Shown: piece after piece, positions 6,834 through 12,996 of the stretch | Layout: the number at the start of each line of letters is the position of its first letter | How positions within the stretch are numbered: position 1 is the stretch's first letter | Source of the DNA: Oscillospiraceae bacterium | Lineage (GTDB): Bacteria > Bacillota > Clostridia > Oscillospirales > Ruminococcaceae | DNA: 12,996 bases | Direction: 5' to 3' | Assembly: GCA_900757485.1 (NCBI GenBank) | Contig: CAAEOA010000303.1 | Span: 1 to 12,996, forward strand | Translations under genes and position numbers: made by a program | The notes under the pieces: model-generated | What the model was told of the DNA's origin: nothing | The model's database searches: none | What the model saw: only the letters and a program-made list of their open reading frames with translations

Positions 6834-7381
6834 TAAATCGGAATCTCCAATTTCGGACATTCTGAAATAACGCCCAAAAGGATTAAAATTGCCGCATAGG
6901 TAAGCAATTCATAAGAGCGGTAATGCTCCTCCAGCGAAAAAACCAGCTCCAGCGGCTCAATGATTTGACCGGTACAGTTTAGCATCTCCCGCTGAAGCGA
7001 TATTGAAATGGCATAATCACTCTTGCTGGAATAGGTGACGGAGTCTTTCCCGGACATACCGCAGGTGATCACACGCGCGTGAGTATCTGCCAGCATTTTG
7101 AGTAAATCGGCGTTGCCGGAACTGGCAATACAGATAACGGAAGCATCAATATTGAGTGGTTTCGAAGGAAGACAATGTTCGCTGAATACTAAAATAGTAT
7201 CGGGCGATTGAACCGTTTGCAGTCCGATTGATTCGTGAATGAATAAATCTGCTCCGGAGCCTGCAGTTATGACTGCATTTTCGCCGGTCAAGGTGACAGA
7301 GTATTGTGCAGAAAGGTTTTTTAGAATAAGAGATAAAAACTGTTTATCGTTATCTTCATGATAAAAAATAATTTTCCGCAT
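6830..7381 (-). CDS. Conserved-looking protein of unknown function (183 aa)
   Basis: I cannot name this protein. It reads as a soluble alternating alpha/beta domain. It begins MRKIIFYHED and has several short hydrophobic strands, such as DTILVFSEH and SVICIASSG. Next comes a CGMSGKDSVTYSS segment (about residues 107-119), then ISISLQREM, IIEPLELVFSL, and a hydrophobic C-terminal helix, YAAILILLGVI. The VITCGMSGKDSVTYSS region loosely recalls the nucleotide-binding core and domain junctions of Mur-ligase-like proteins, and I have an impression of similar short proteins in other Clostridia, but I see no Walker motif and do not assign a function. The ATG at 7381 has a modest AGGAATGG-type site upstream on the minus strand. 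It is the only complete minus-strand gene here and is tail-to-tail with popT, their stop codons interlocked. Confidence 0.75.
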   Translation of the reverse strand: MRKIIFYHEDNDKQFLSLILKNLSAQYSVTLTGENAVITAGSGADLFIHESIGLQTVQSPDTILVFSEHCLPSKPLNIDASVICIASSGNADLLKMLADTHARVITCGMSGKDSVTYSSKSDYAISISLQREMLNCTGQIIEPLELVFSLEEHYRSYELLTYAAILILLGVISECPKLEIPIY

Positions 7382-7453
7382 AAAAAATCACCATTCCTAA
7401 TTGAAGTTTGCTTTTTCTCCTTCACATATTGATAGTATTAGCCGACATTTTCA

Positions 7454-7474
7454 TTTGATACAAGACATATCAAA
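7454..7474. promoter_or_regulatory. Inverted repeat upstream of the minus-strand gene
   Basis: TTTGATA (7454-7460) and TATCAAA (7468-7474) are perfect 7-bp arms with a 7-bp spacer. The repeat lies about 75 bp upstream of the 183-aa gene, where its promoter would be (a weak TTGTAT-17-TAATAC can be read on the minus strand just there). It may be an operator. Evidence is limited to symmetry and position. Confidence 0.3.
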
Positions 7475-7484
7475 ATGGCTTTTT

Positions 7485-7524
7485 AAATAGCAAATCCAAT
7501 TTAAAAAAGGATTTGCTATTTTTT
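7485..7524 (+). terminator. Plus-strand Rho-independent terminator
   Basis: AAATAGCAAATCC (7485-7497) pairs perfectly with GGATTTGCTATTT (7509-7521) around an 11-nt loop; six T residues end it (7519-7524). The T-run is only on the plus strand. No plus-strand gene ends nearby: popT stops at 6833, so this is probably where the popT transcript ends after running antisense through the 183-aa gene. It also insulates the promoter at 7560. Confidence 0.75.
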
Positions 7525-7559
7525 GGATAAAATTTTTGTTTCTCTTTTTCCGTATTTTA

Positions 7560-7568
7560 TGGTACAAT
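7560..7568 (+). promoter_or_regulatory. Extended -10 promoter for the GHL10/amidase unit
   Basis: TGG-TACAAT (7560-7568) fits an extended -10 element. The -35 position is poor (TTCTCT at 7540-7545, 17 bp upstream), as tolerated by extended -10 promoters. The start would be near 7575, giving a leader of about 87 nt. Confidence 0.5.
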
Positions 7569-7661
7569 AAGCTTACAAGATAACGACTCAAATCGATGCA
7601 AATATTTCTTTGCTTTTTATCATTATCATAAAACTGCAGAGTATAAGGAACGGTAAGTGAT

Positions 7662-9080
7662 ATGAAACGCTTTGCATGCTTTATATTAACATTGTTTTTC
7701 ATGTTGTCAGGTTGTACATATGTTTCTGATAAAAATAATAGTTCTTCTGAGGATGTGCCGGCAATGTCAGATGTGGCATACAGCTCGCAGATGATGCAAA
7801 GCGTACCATCATCTTCTATGTCGGCTGTGAATTCGTCTGAATGGAACAGCAGTGATCATATGCAGTCGCAGCCAGTCTCGTCGGACAATACTGCATCAAA
7901 AGCTACGATCTCAAAGGACACGGCTTCAAAGGATATTGTACCGGAATCGGTCAGTTCTCAAACAACGTCAGCGGCTGTATCATCCAAGCCATCCTACAAT
8001 CAGGTGATTCCTTCGGTAGGGCTGCGAACGAAGGCTATTTGGATATCGCAATTTGACTTGCAATATGCGCTGATAAACAGAGGAAAACAGCGGGACAAAG
8101 AATCTTTCACCGCTATGATTCGGTTGATGCTCCAAAATATCCAATCGTACGGATTTAATACGTTGTTTGTACAAGCAAGACCATACAGCGATAGTTTTTA
8201 TCCCTCGGAATATTTTCCTTGGTCGGCAATGGTGACCGGCTCGTATGACAAAACAGCGGAATATGATCCTTATAAGATTATTGTAACCGAAGCGAGAAAG
8301 CATGGCTTTTCAGTACACGGGTGGATTAATCCGCTTCGTGCGATGACCGATCAGGAGATACAGCAGGTTGATAATCGTTATCCTATTAAACAATGGTATA
8401 ATTCTTCACAAAAGCGGGGCGTCAACATTGTTCTGAAGGATGGCAGATGGTATTATAATTCGTCGGTGGAAGAGGTTCGCCGGCTGATTGCAGACGGTGC
8501 AAAGGAACTTTTGCAAAAATACAGTCTGGACGGCATTCATATCGATGATTATTTTTATTACAGCAGTTCTTTAGATGACGTTTCTGCAATGGTAAAGGGA
8601 ATCTATAATGCGGTGAAATCGGTGAATCCCCAAGCTCAGTTTGGAGTCAGTCCGGAGGGGAATATTAACAGAGATTACAGCATACATTTTGCAGATGTAA
8701 AAAGATGGTGCCGGGAAAAAGGATTTATTGATTATATCTGCCCCCAGATTTATTATGGTATGGAGCATCAAACATATCCGTTTGCAAAAGTGGTGGCGGA
8801 ATTTAACAGTTATATTACCGAAGAAAGCGGTGTTTTCCTGCTTGCAGGCATGACGCTCGGTAAGATTAACAATGAGGACAAATATGCCGGCAGCGGCCGT
8901 CTGGAATGGACACAGCATAATGACGTGATTTTGCGCTGTATCCGGGAAACCAAAAAGCAGAGCCGTGCACAGGGAATCGCAATATTTTGTTACCAGTATC
9001 TGTTTGATCGAACAAGCGGAGAAAAAGTTGGGAGAACGCTGGGTGAAGTATCGAATTTTCTGCCGGAGTTGGTAAATTAA
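7662..9080 (+). CDS. GHL10-family glycosyl-hydrolase-like lipoprotein (YngK/DigH-like)
   Basis: Surface lipoprotein of 472 residues with a glycosyl-hydrolase-like 10 (DUF187) TIM-barrel domain. The signal peptide MKRF...MLSGC gives a lipobox with Cys18. Residues 25 to about 113 are a Ser/Thr-rich low-complexity spacer that would hold the domain away from the membrane. The barrel starts near residue 119 (LRTKAIWISQFDL) and shows the family marks: FNTLFVQARPYSDSFYPSE, GFSVHGWINPLRA, D290-G-I-H-I-D295-D296-Y297 with likely acidic catalytic residues, and DYICPQIYYG at 357-366. E. coli DigH (YddW) of this family cleaves peptidoglycan glycans stripped of stem peptides; a like role here is inferred and fits the amidase gene that follows. 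The ATG at 7662 has AAGGA at 7645-7649. It shares an operon with the next gene (44-base gap). Confidence 0.9.
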   Translation: MKRFACFILTLFFMLSGCTYVSDKNNSSSEDVPAMSDVAYSSQMMQSVPSSSMSAVNSSEWNSSDHMQSQPVSSDNTASKATISKDTASKDIVPESVSSQTTSAAVSSKPSYNQVIPSVGLRTKAIWISQFDLQYALINRGKQRDKESFTAMIRLMLQNIQSYGFNTLFVQARPYSDSFYPSEYFPWSAMVTGSYDKTAEYDPYKIIVTEARKHGFSVHGWINPLRAMTDQEIQQVDNRYPIKQWYNSSQKRGVNIVLKDGRWYYNSSVEEVRRLIADGAKELLQKYSLDGIHIDDYFYYSSSLDDVSAMVKGIYNAVKSVNPQAQFGVSPEGNINRDYSIHFADVKRWCREKGFIDYICPQIYYGMEHQTYPFAKVVAEFNSYITEESGVFLLAGMTLGKINNEDKYAGSGRLEWTQHNDVILRCIRETKKQSRAQGIAIFCYQYLFDRTSGEKVGRTLGEVSNFLPELVN

Positions 9081-9124
9081 GATGATGATACCGAAAAGTA
9101 TGTTGATTTCAGGAGGATATGGAC

Positions 9125-12082
9125 TTGAGCAGAGAAAACAAAAGAAGCATATCTACAATTATTGCAATCATATCTGTTGTCATCATGGTATTGTCCGGTG
9201 TTTTGATGTCATGGTCCGGTTATCGTGCTGTCCCGAATGAGAAAACAGACCTGCCGGCTGACACGGATACCGTTGATATTGCTCAGATACAGGACGATTT
9301 GAAACAAAAGCCGTTGGCGATCTCATTGACAGAAGGAGCAAGGGGCTTTTATCTGTCTGCCGATGAGCTAATCCAAAAAGAAACAACGGATGAGGGAATT
9401 ATTTCTGCCCGTGTTGATGCCGTTTTTTCATCAATCAAACAGTATGATTTTAACGCGGTTATTATAGATACAAAATATCAGGACAATGCTATTTACACCT
9501 CAAATGTTTATCAGTCTTACCCGGTTGATGTACTGCGGCTTGTCAGGGAAAAGGCGAATCAGCAGGGAATTTCATTGTTTACGGTATATCATATGAGTGG
9601 TGTTGCCGGTGTTTCTTCGACCGCTGATTTTATTTCCGGAATAGAAGAATTGACGCAAAATTATGCTCCTGACGGGGTATTGCTGGATGATTATGATGCG
9701 GATGCGGATGCGGAACAATATATACAATACATGACGATTGGGGGAGGCAGCGGCTTTGAACAGTGGCTGTGCAATCGAAATACAGCGCGGATTAATCAGG
9801 CGGTGTCTGCTGTCCGCGAGGTGTTGGATACCATACCGGTCGGACTGGTTGCTGATCCCGTTTGGGCGCTCAAAAGCAAAAATAACCGGGGAATAGACGG
9901 AAACGCAGGCTATCAGGCATATTATGACGGTCACGCAGACACAAAATCATGGATTGAGAATCAAAATATAGATTTTGTCTGTGTGACAGTGAAAAAATCG
10001 CTTACCGATAACAGCCTTAATTTCGGTACTGTTTCGGGATGGTGGGCAAATATTGCCAACCAGGCAAAAATACCACTGTATTTTATTCTGGCAGGAGAAA
10101 ATGTCTGCACCGGTCAAGCCGGCTGGAGCGGAACCGACCAATTAATTCGTCAGGTGTCTTTAACCAGCAAACTGACCGGGTATTACGGCAGCTTTTTCAG
10201 TGGCTATGACCGTATGATGTCAGATCCGCAGGGAAGTACATCGGCATTGTTAAAATACTATGCTGATGAATATACCGAGAGTAATCTTTTTCAGGATTTG
10301 ACCATTTCTTCCCCGAAGAAGCTTTCTACTACTACCTATGACGGTACTGTTGTATTCAGCGGGAAATACGATCCGCAGTTTGAGGTTACCATCAACGGTA
10401 AAAAAGTGATTCCCACCAAAAAAGGAGAATTTTACGAAAAGTATAATTTGGAAATAGGTACCAATAAGTACACCGTTCAACACAAAGGGCAGGTAAAAAC
10501 CTATACCATTGTTCGTAAAGTGAAAGTATTCGAGAGCGTCAGCCCGACAGGTACGCTGGAAGTGGACGGAGAAACCAGTATTCGGGTAGAGGCAAAAGTA
10601 TATCGCGGTTCTAAGGTGACGGCTGTCTTTAACGGGAAAACGATTACGTTAAGCGAGCTTGAGAGCGCCGACGGAGAGAACAAGGATTCTACTTATACTT
10701 CTTATGTGGGTAACTTTACTGCGCCGAAATCGGGAACTTCCGACAAAAAGCTGGGTGCAATTCAGTTTAAAGCGACTTATAAAAATTCTACCGAGAGCAA
10801 AACAGGCGCTTCTGTTACGCTCCTCAAAAAAATAGAGATACCGGATTGGTCGCCGGGAGGCGGAGATGGAATCGGTGGTTCTGTTTTGCCGCCGATTAAT
10901 CCGAAATTGCAGGTGAGAGTGGATACTGATTATTTGGAAGTATATGATCCCGGCGATACTGATCCGTATCCATCTGCCAAGTATTATTCACTGCCCAAGG
11001 GAACGATTGATTATGTTGATTCTCAGCGCGTAATCAGCGGCAAGTCGTTTTATTATCTCCATTCCGGCAAGCGCGTTCTGAAATCTGATGTCACAACATT
11101 TACTGGTACCTATAACGGAAACAACGCTTTGTCTGAGATGGAGTTCAGTGAAGAAGGCAACGCAACTATACTGCGTTTGAAGCAAAAATGGAATGCCCCG
11201 TTTAATATTACTTTCAATGATGTGGAATATTATACCGGCTCTGCCGATCATGATTTTTATGTGCGTAATTTTACTTCCGATACGGTGACGATTACCTTTG
11301 ATTATGCCACCCAGGCTGAGGCGGTTTCTAAAGAGTTGTTGAAAAATACAACCATGTTTACCGATATCAAATTAGAGAAGATCATACAGTATAACATTGA
11401 TCGTTACCGTCTGCATTTAAAACTGGCACGACCCGGAAAGTATTACGGATGTTATTCCTATTACGATGAAGATGGGTATCTTGTTCTGCGTTTTAACAAT
11501 ATAAAAGGCAGTTTAAGCGGTGTACGCATTTTTATTGATCCGGGGCATGGCGGATCGGATCCCGGCGCAATCGGTAAATATGTGGAAAACAATGAAACAT
11601 ATATCGTAAAGGAGTCGGAAGTTAATCTTAAAATTGTCCAAAAGCTTGCAGAAAAATTGCGTGCGCAGGGAGCAGTGGTCGAATATCTTACCGAGGAAGA
11701 GCGGGCAAAGTATATGGCGAGTGCCGGGGGACTGCCTGATCGTTATAAATCGGGACAGCGCTTCAAGGCCGAAATCATGTTGTCGGTGCACTGTAACGCA
11801 AGCGGTTCGAGTGCCAGTGGAACAGAGGCGTGGTATACTACGCCGTTCTCTATGCCTCTTGCCCGGGAAATATCCGCGGGAATCGCGGCTTCCGCAGGAA
11901 TTAATAATCGAGGTCCGCATAATAATCGTTTTGCGGTGAATCGCGGCAGAACTTTTCCGTCCGTATTAGTAGAAACTGCGTTTATTTCAAACGACAAAGA
12001 GGTTCGTATATTAAACAGCGCGGAAGGACAGGATAAAATTGCTGCGGGTATTGTAAACGGCATTATGAATTACTTGAAATAA
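9125..12082 (+). CDS. Membrane-anchored GHL10-like / N-acetylmuramoyl-L-alanine amidase fusion
   Basis: A large wall-modifying protein, about 985 residues. A hydrophobic anchor (residues 10-34 counted from ATG 9119) is followed by a GHL10-like domain (about 60-390) with D185-G-V-L-L-D190-D191-Y192; the later QIYYG-type motif is replaced by CVTVKKS, so it may be inactive. Then come an Ig-like, Glucodextran_B-like region (about 399-465), further beta segments, a Pro/Gly linker near 575-590, an SH3-like stretch (600-665), and Amidase_3 from 802 to the end. Zinc ligands H810 (DPGHGG), E832 and H891 (SVHCNA) and the catalytic E952 (VETAF) are all present, so it should cut the bond between MurNAc and L-alanine outside the cell. 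Start: AGGAGG (9111-9116) is only 2 nt from ATG 9119 but 8 nt from TTG 9125, so TTG is preferred; ATG adds two residues. Confidence 0.9.
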   Translation: MSRENKRSISTIIAIISVVIMVLSGVLMSWSGYRAVPNEKTDLPADTDTVDIAQIQDDLKQKPLAISLTEGARGFYLSADELIQKETTDEGIISARVDAVFSSIKQYDFNAVIIDTKYQDNAIYTSNVYQSYPVDVLRLVREKANQQGISLFTVYHMSGVAGVSSTADFISGIEELTQNYAPDGVLLDDYDADADAEQYIQYMTIGGGSGFEQWLCNRNTARINQAVSAVREVLDTIPVGLVADPVWALKSKNNRGIDGNAGYQAYYDGHADTKSWIENQNIDFVCVTVKKSLTDNSLNFGTVSGWWANIANQAKIPLYFILAGENVCTGQAGWSGTDQLIRQVSLTSKLTGYYGSFFSGYDRMMSDPQGSTSALLKYYADEYTESNLFQDLTISSPKKLSTTTYDGTVVFSGKYDPQFEVTINGKKVIPTKKGEFYEKYNLEIGTNKYTVQHKGQVKTYTIVRKVKVFESVSPTGTLEVDGETSIRVEAKVYRGSKVTAVFNGKTITLSELESADGENKDSTYTSYVGNFTAPKSGTSDKKLGAIQFKATYKNSTESKTGASVTLLKKIEIPDWSPGGGDGIGGSVLPPINPKLQVRVDTDYLEVYDPGDTDPYPSAKYYSLPKGTIDYVDSQRVISGKSFYYLHSGKRVLKSDVTTFTGTYNGNNALSEMEFSEEGNATILRLKQKWNAPFNITFNDVEYYTGSADHDFYVRNFTSDTVTITFDYATQAEAVSKELLKNTTMFTDIKLEKIIQYNIDRYRLHLKLARPGKYYGCYSYYDEDGYLVLRFNNIKGSLSGVRIFIDPGHGGSDPGAIGKYVENNETYIVKESEVNLKIVQKLAEKLRAQGAVVEYLTEEERAKYMASAGGLPDRYKSGQRFKAEIMLSVHCNASGSSASGTEAWYTTPFSMPLAREISAGIAASAGINNRGPHNNRFAVNRGRTFPSVLVETAFISNDKEVRILNSAEGQDKIAAGIVNGIMNYLK
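9695..9712 (+). repeat. GATGCG hexanucleotide, three tandem copies
   Basis: Three perfect copies of GATGCG encode Asp-Ala three times directly after the DDY motif (190-192) of the amidase fusion's GHL10-like domain. It is a short in-frame microsatellite; copy-number change would alter a loop next to the presumed active-site position. Confidence 0.7.
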
Positions 12083-12139
12083 TCCAAAGTTTATTATCTG
12101 TTATCCCGCGATAGATTTGCTTTCTAAATTCTGCTTTAT

Positions 12140-12182
12140 AAAAAAGAACAAATGACAATGTTTTTGTCATTTGTTCTTTTTT
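12140..12182 (+). terminator. Strong Rho-independent terminator of the GHL10/amidase unit
   Basis: Arms 12140-12158 and 12164-12182 make a 19-bp perfect stem with a 5-nt loop (TGTTT). The left arm starts with six A and the right arm ends in a T-run at 12177-12183, so it could act in both directions. It lies 58 bases past the amidase stop. Confidence 0.9.
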
Positions 12183-12218
12183 TATGCTGCTTTTTGGATT
12201 CACATAGCTTTCACACAG

Positions 12219-12252
12219 TTGACAAACATACGTCAAACAGCATTTGTATAAT
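12219..12252 (+). promoter_or_regulatory. Probable promoter/operator of the small membrane protein gene
   Basis: A perfect TATAAT lies at 12247-12252 and a perfect TTGACA at 12219-12224, but the spacing is 22 bp, too long for ordinary sigma-A use. TTGAC (12219-12223) and GTCAA (12232-12236) form an inverted repeat with an 8-bp spacer, so the upstream element may be a regulator site instead of a -35 box. Confidence 0.4.
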
Positions 12253-12328
12253 AAAACACGAAAATGGTGTTACTTTATAGGCGCGACAGACTTGATGAAA
12301 TAATATTTGTAAAAGGAGGAAAAGACCG

Positions 12329-12802
12329 GTGCGAAAAACAAAAGGGAAAACAGTATTATTTTTGATGCTGACACTAATTAGCTTTTTTTGCTGCTACAAA
12401 ATTTCTACCCTTACAGTCGAAGTATCATCCGATGTGCTTGCCGAATCTTCTCTTCCGGAGAATATTGTTTCCAAGGCTCTGAAAATTATCAACATGGCTG
12501 GTGAGGAGGGGTTAACAGAATCGGATTTAAAACAACTTGCGTCTTTGGGGTTAACGGATTCACAGATTGAAATGCTGAAAAATTTTTCACTTGCTGAAAA
12601 TTCCGGATCTGCTGAAAATACAGATCGGTTGTTCGATTCCTGGATTACAAAACAATCCGGATGGAACGATTATTCTTCTGTGTTTCTATTGGCATTTGGC
12701 ATAATCATTTCCGGGGGGCTGATCGGGTTACTGTTGGTTATTCGTAAGCTGTTTTTAAACAAGAAATTCAGACGCACTCCAAAAGGGCGGCATTTCATTT
12801 GA
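12329..12802 (+). CDS. Small bitopic membrane protein with internal helical repeat, unknown function
   Basis: A 157-residue protein I do not recognise. It starts at GTG 12329, well spaced from AAGGAGG (12313-12319); no in-frame ATG is better. A basic N-terminus (RKTKGK) and hydrophobic stretch (about 9-27, with Cys-Cys) form a signal peptide or first membrane segment. The central ~85 residues are acidic and helical. They contain two adjacent 13-residue units, GLTESDLKQLASL and GLTDSQIEMLKNF, whose DNA shares GGGGTTAAC at 12508-12516 and 12547-12555. A strong membrane segment (SSVFLLAFGIIISGGLIGLLLVI) near residues 116-138 leads into a basic tail (RKLFLNKKFRRTPKGR), predicting an outside domain and a cytoplasmic C-terminus. 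It stands alone after the amidase terminator. The repeat could be a short protein-binding module; function unknown. Confidence 0.7.
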   Translation: MRKTKGKTVLFLMLTLISFFCCYKISTLTVEVSSDVLAESSLPENIVSKALKIINMAGEEGLTESDLKQLASLGLTDSQIEMLKNFSLAENSGSAENTDRLFDSWITKQSGWNDYSSVFLLAFGIIISGGLIGLLLVIRKLFLNKKFRRTPKGRHFI

Positions 12803-12907
12803 TGGCTGGTAAAGTATGAAAGAAATGCACCGCATTCCTTTCATACTCCGCTTTTGTGCCTTTGCGGCAAATATGATGCCGAAATTTCGATCTGCATTTC
12901 ATTTGAT
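12790..12907 (+). repeat. 14-bp direct repeat pair
   Basis: GCATTTCATTTGAT occurs exactly at 12790-12803 and again at 12894-12907. The first copy contains the last codons and stop of the small membrane protein gene. The 90 bases between hold the hairpin at 12813-12847. A 14-bp exact repeat at this distance is unlikely by chance and suggests a local duplication or an inserted element. Confidence 0.6.
12813..12847 (+). terminator. Hairpin after the small membrane protein gene
   Basis: Positions 12813-12827 pair with 12833-12847 (15 positions, one A-C mismatch) around a 5-nt loop. The only T-run, TTTT, begins four bases later (12852-12855 region), so it is a weak terminator at best; it may serve as an RNA 3'-end structure. 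Confidence 0.45.
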
Positions 12908-12996
12908 CTTTTAGCACCTCGCAGTGACTGTTGAATAAATTCGGCAGCGCGCCAATCTTGTATGGCGCGAACGAGAGGTGACAGTCTTTTACAATC
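12841..12996 (-). other. Open minus-strand reading frame running in from the right edge
   Basis: Read from 12996 leftwards, this frame is open for 51 codons and ends at TGA 12843-12841. It includes IQDWRAAEFIQQSLRGAKR and ISASYLPQRHKSGV. The translation looks protein-like, but it overlaps inverted and direct repeats. It could be the 3' end of a gene beyond the window or a translated intergenic repeat element. No start codon is in view. Confidence 0.3.
12915..12986. repeat. Nested and crossing inverted repeats at the right edge
   Basis: CGCGCCA (12948-12954) pairs with TGGCGCG (12963-12969), a 7-bp stem with 8-nt loop. Around it CACCTC (12915-12920) matches GAGGTG (12975-12980), and GACTGT (12926-12931) matches ACAGTC (12981-12986). 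The last two pairings cross, so they are either alternatives or a pseudoknot. Confidence 0.45.

Noticed and set aside
12816..12914. 33-codon plus-strand ORF (MKEMHRIPFILRF...)
   Set aside because: Poor ribosome binding site, starts inside a hairpin, and is the reverse frame of the minus-strand open frame; not enough to call a gene.
12901..12996. T-box or other known riboswitch at the right edge
   Set aside because: I looked for the T-box anti-terminator sequence and other familiar riboswitch cores on both strands and found none.
1..12996. CRISPR array, phage, transposase or toxin-antitoxin system
   Set aside because: No regular spaced repeats, no integrase or transposase motifs, and no paired small overlapping genes were seen.

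Overview
The window looks like a chromosomal segment of a low-to-mid GC, strictly anaerobic Clostridia-type Firmicute. An Oscillospiraceae/Ruminococcaceae-like origin is my inference. The signs are strong AGGAGG-type ribosome binding sites, TTGACA/TATAAT-like promoters, lipoprotein signal peptides, an oxygen-sensitive class III ribonucleotide reductase with an NrdR operator, and a Gram-positive style cell-wall amidase. No tRNA, rRNA, CRISPR array, transposase or phage gene was seen.

Layout. (1) 123-899: an AT-rich orphan lipoprotein gene of unknown function, followed by a terminator at 991-1034. (2) 1129-4160: the anaerobic ribonucleotide reductase operon nrdD-nrdG. It has a near-consensus sigma-A promoter whose -10 lies inside one NrdR box, with a second, perfectly palindromic NrdR box 31 bp downstream. 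A terminator-like hairpin separates nrdD from nrdG. (3) 4155-6833: a promoter overlapping the nrdG stop codon, a leader hairpin with a T-run, an OppA-type peptide-binding lipoprotein that probably starts at a rare ATT codon, and a DUF368 membrane protein (PopT family, undecaprenyl-phosphate translocase). (4) 6830-7381, minus strand: an unrecognised 183-aa protein whose stop codon interlocks with that of popT. The next plus-strand terminator lies only at 7485-7524, so the two transcripts probably overlap. (5) 7560-12182: a two-gene cell-envelope module. It encodes a GHL10 (YngK/DigH-like) glycosyl-hydrolase-like lipoprotein, then a ~985-aa membrane-anchored protein that joins a second, degenerate GHL10-like domain, Ig-like/beta linker domains and a C-terminal Amidase_3 N-acetylmuramoyl-L-alanine amidase. 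A 19-bp perfect terminator stem ends it. (6) 12329-12802: a small bitopic membrane protein with an internal 13-residue repeat. (7) 12803-12996: no plus-strand gene. This stretch holds a 14-bp direct repeat, a hairpin, crossing inverted repeats and an open reading frame entering from the right edge on the minus strand.

How the genes fit together. nrdD/nrdG supply dNTPs without oxygen: NrdG installs the glycyl radical on NrdD, and NrdR would repress both when dATP is high. The centre and right half have a cell-envelope theme. PopT would recycle the lipid carrier for wall precursors, the amidase would strip stem peptides, and the GHL10 protein could cleave the resulting bare glycan strands. The least ordinary items are the GHL10-like/amidase fusion next to a stand-alone GHL10 gene, the ATT start, the promoter-leader hairpin at 4155-4246, and the structured repeat region at the right edge. 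I did not see a clear new defence or mobile system.
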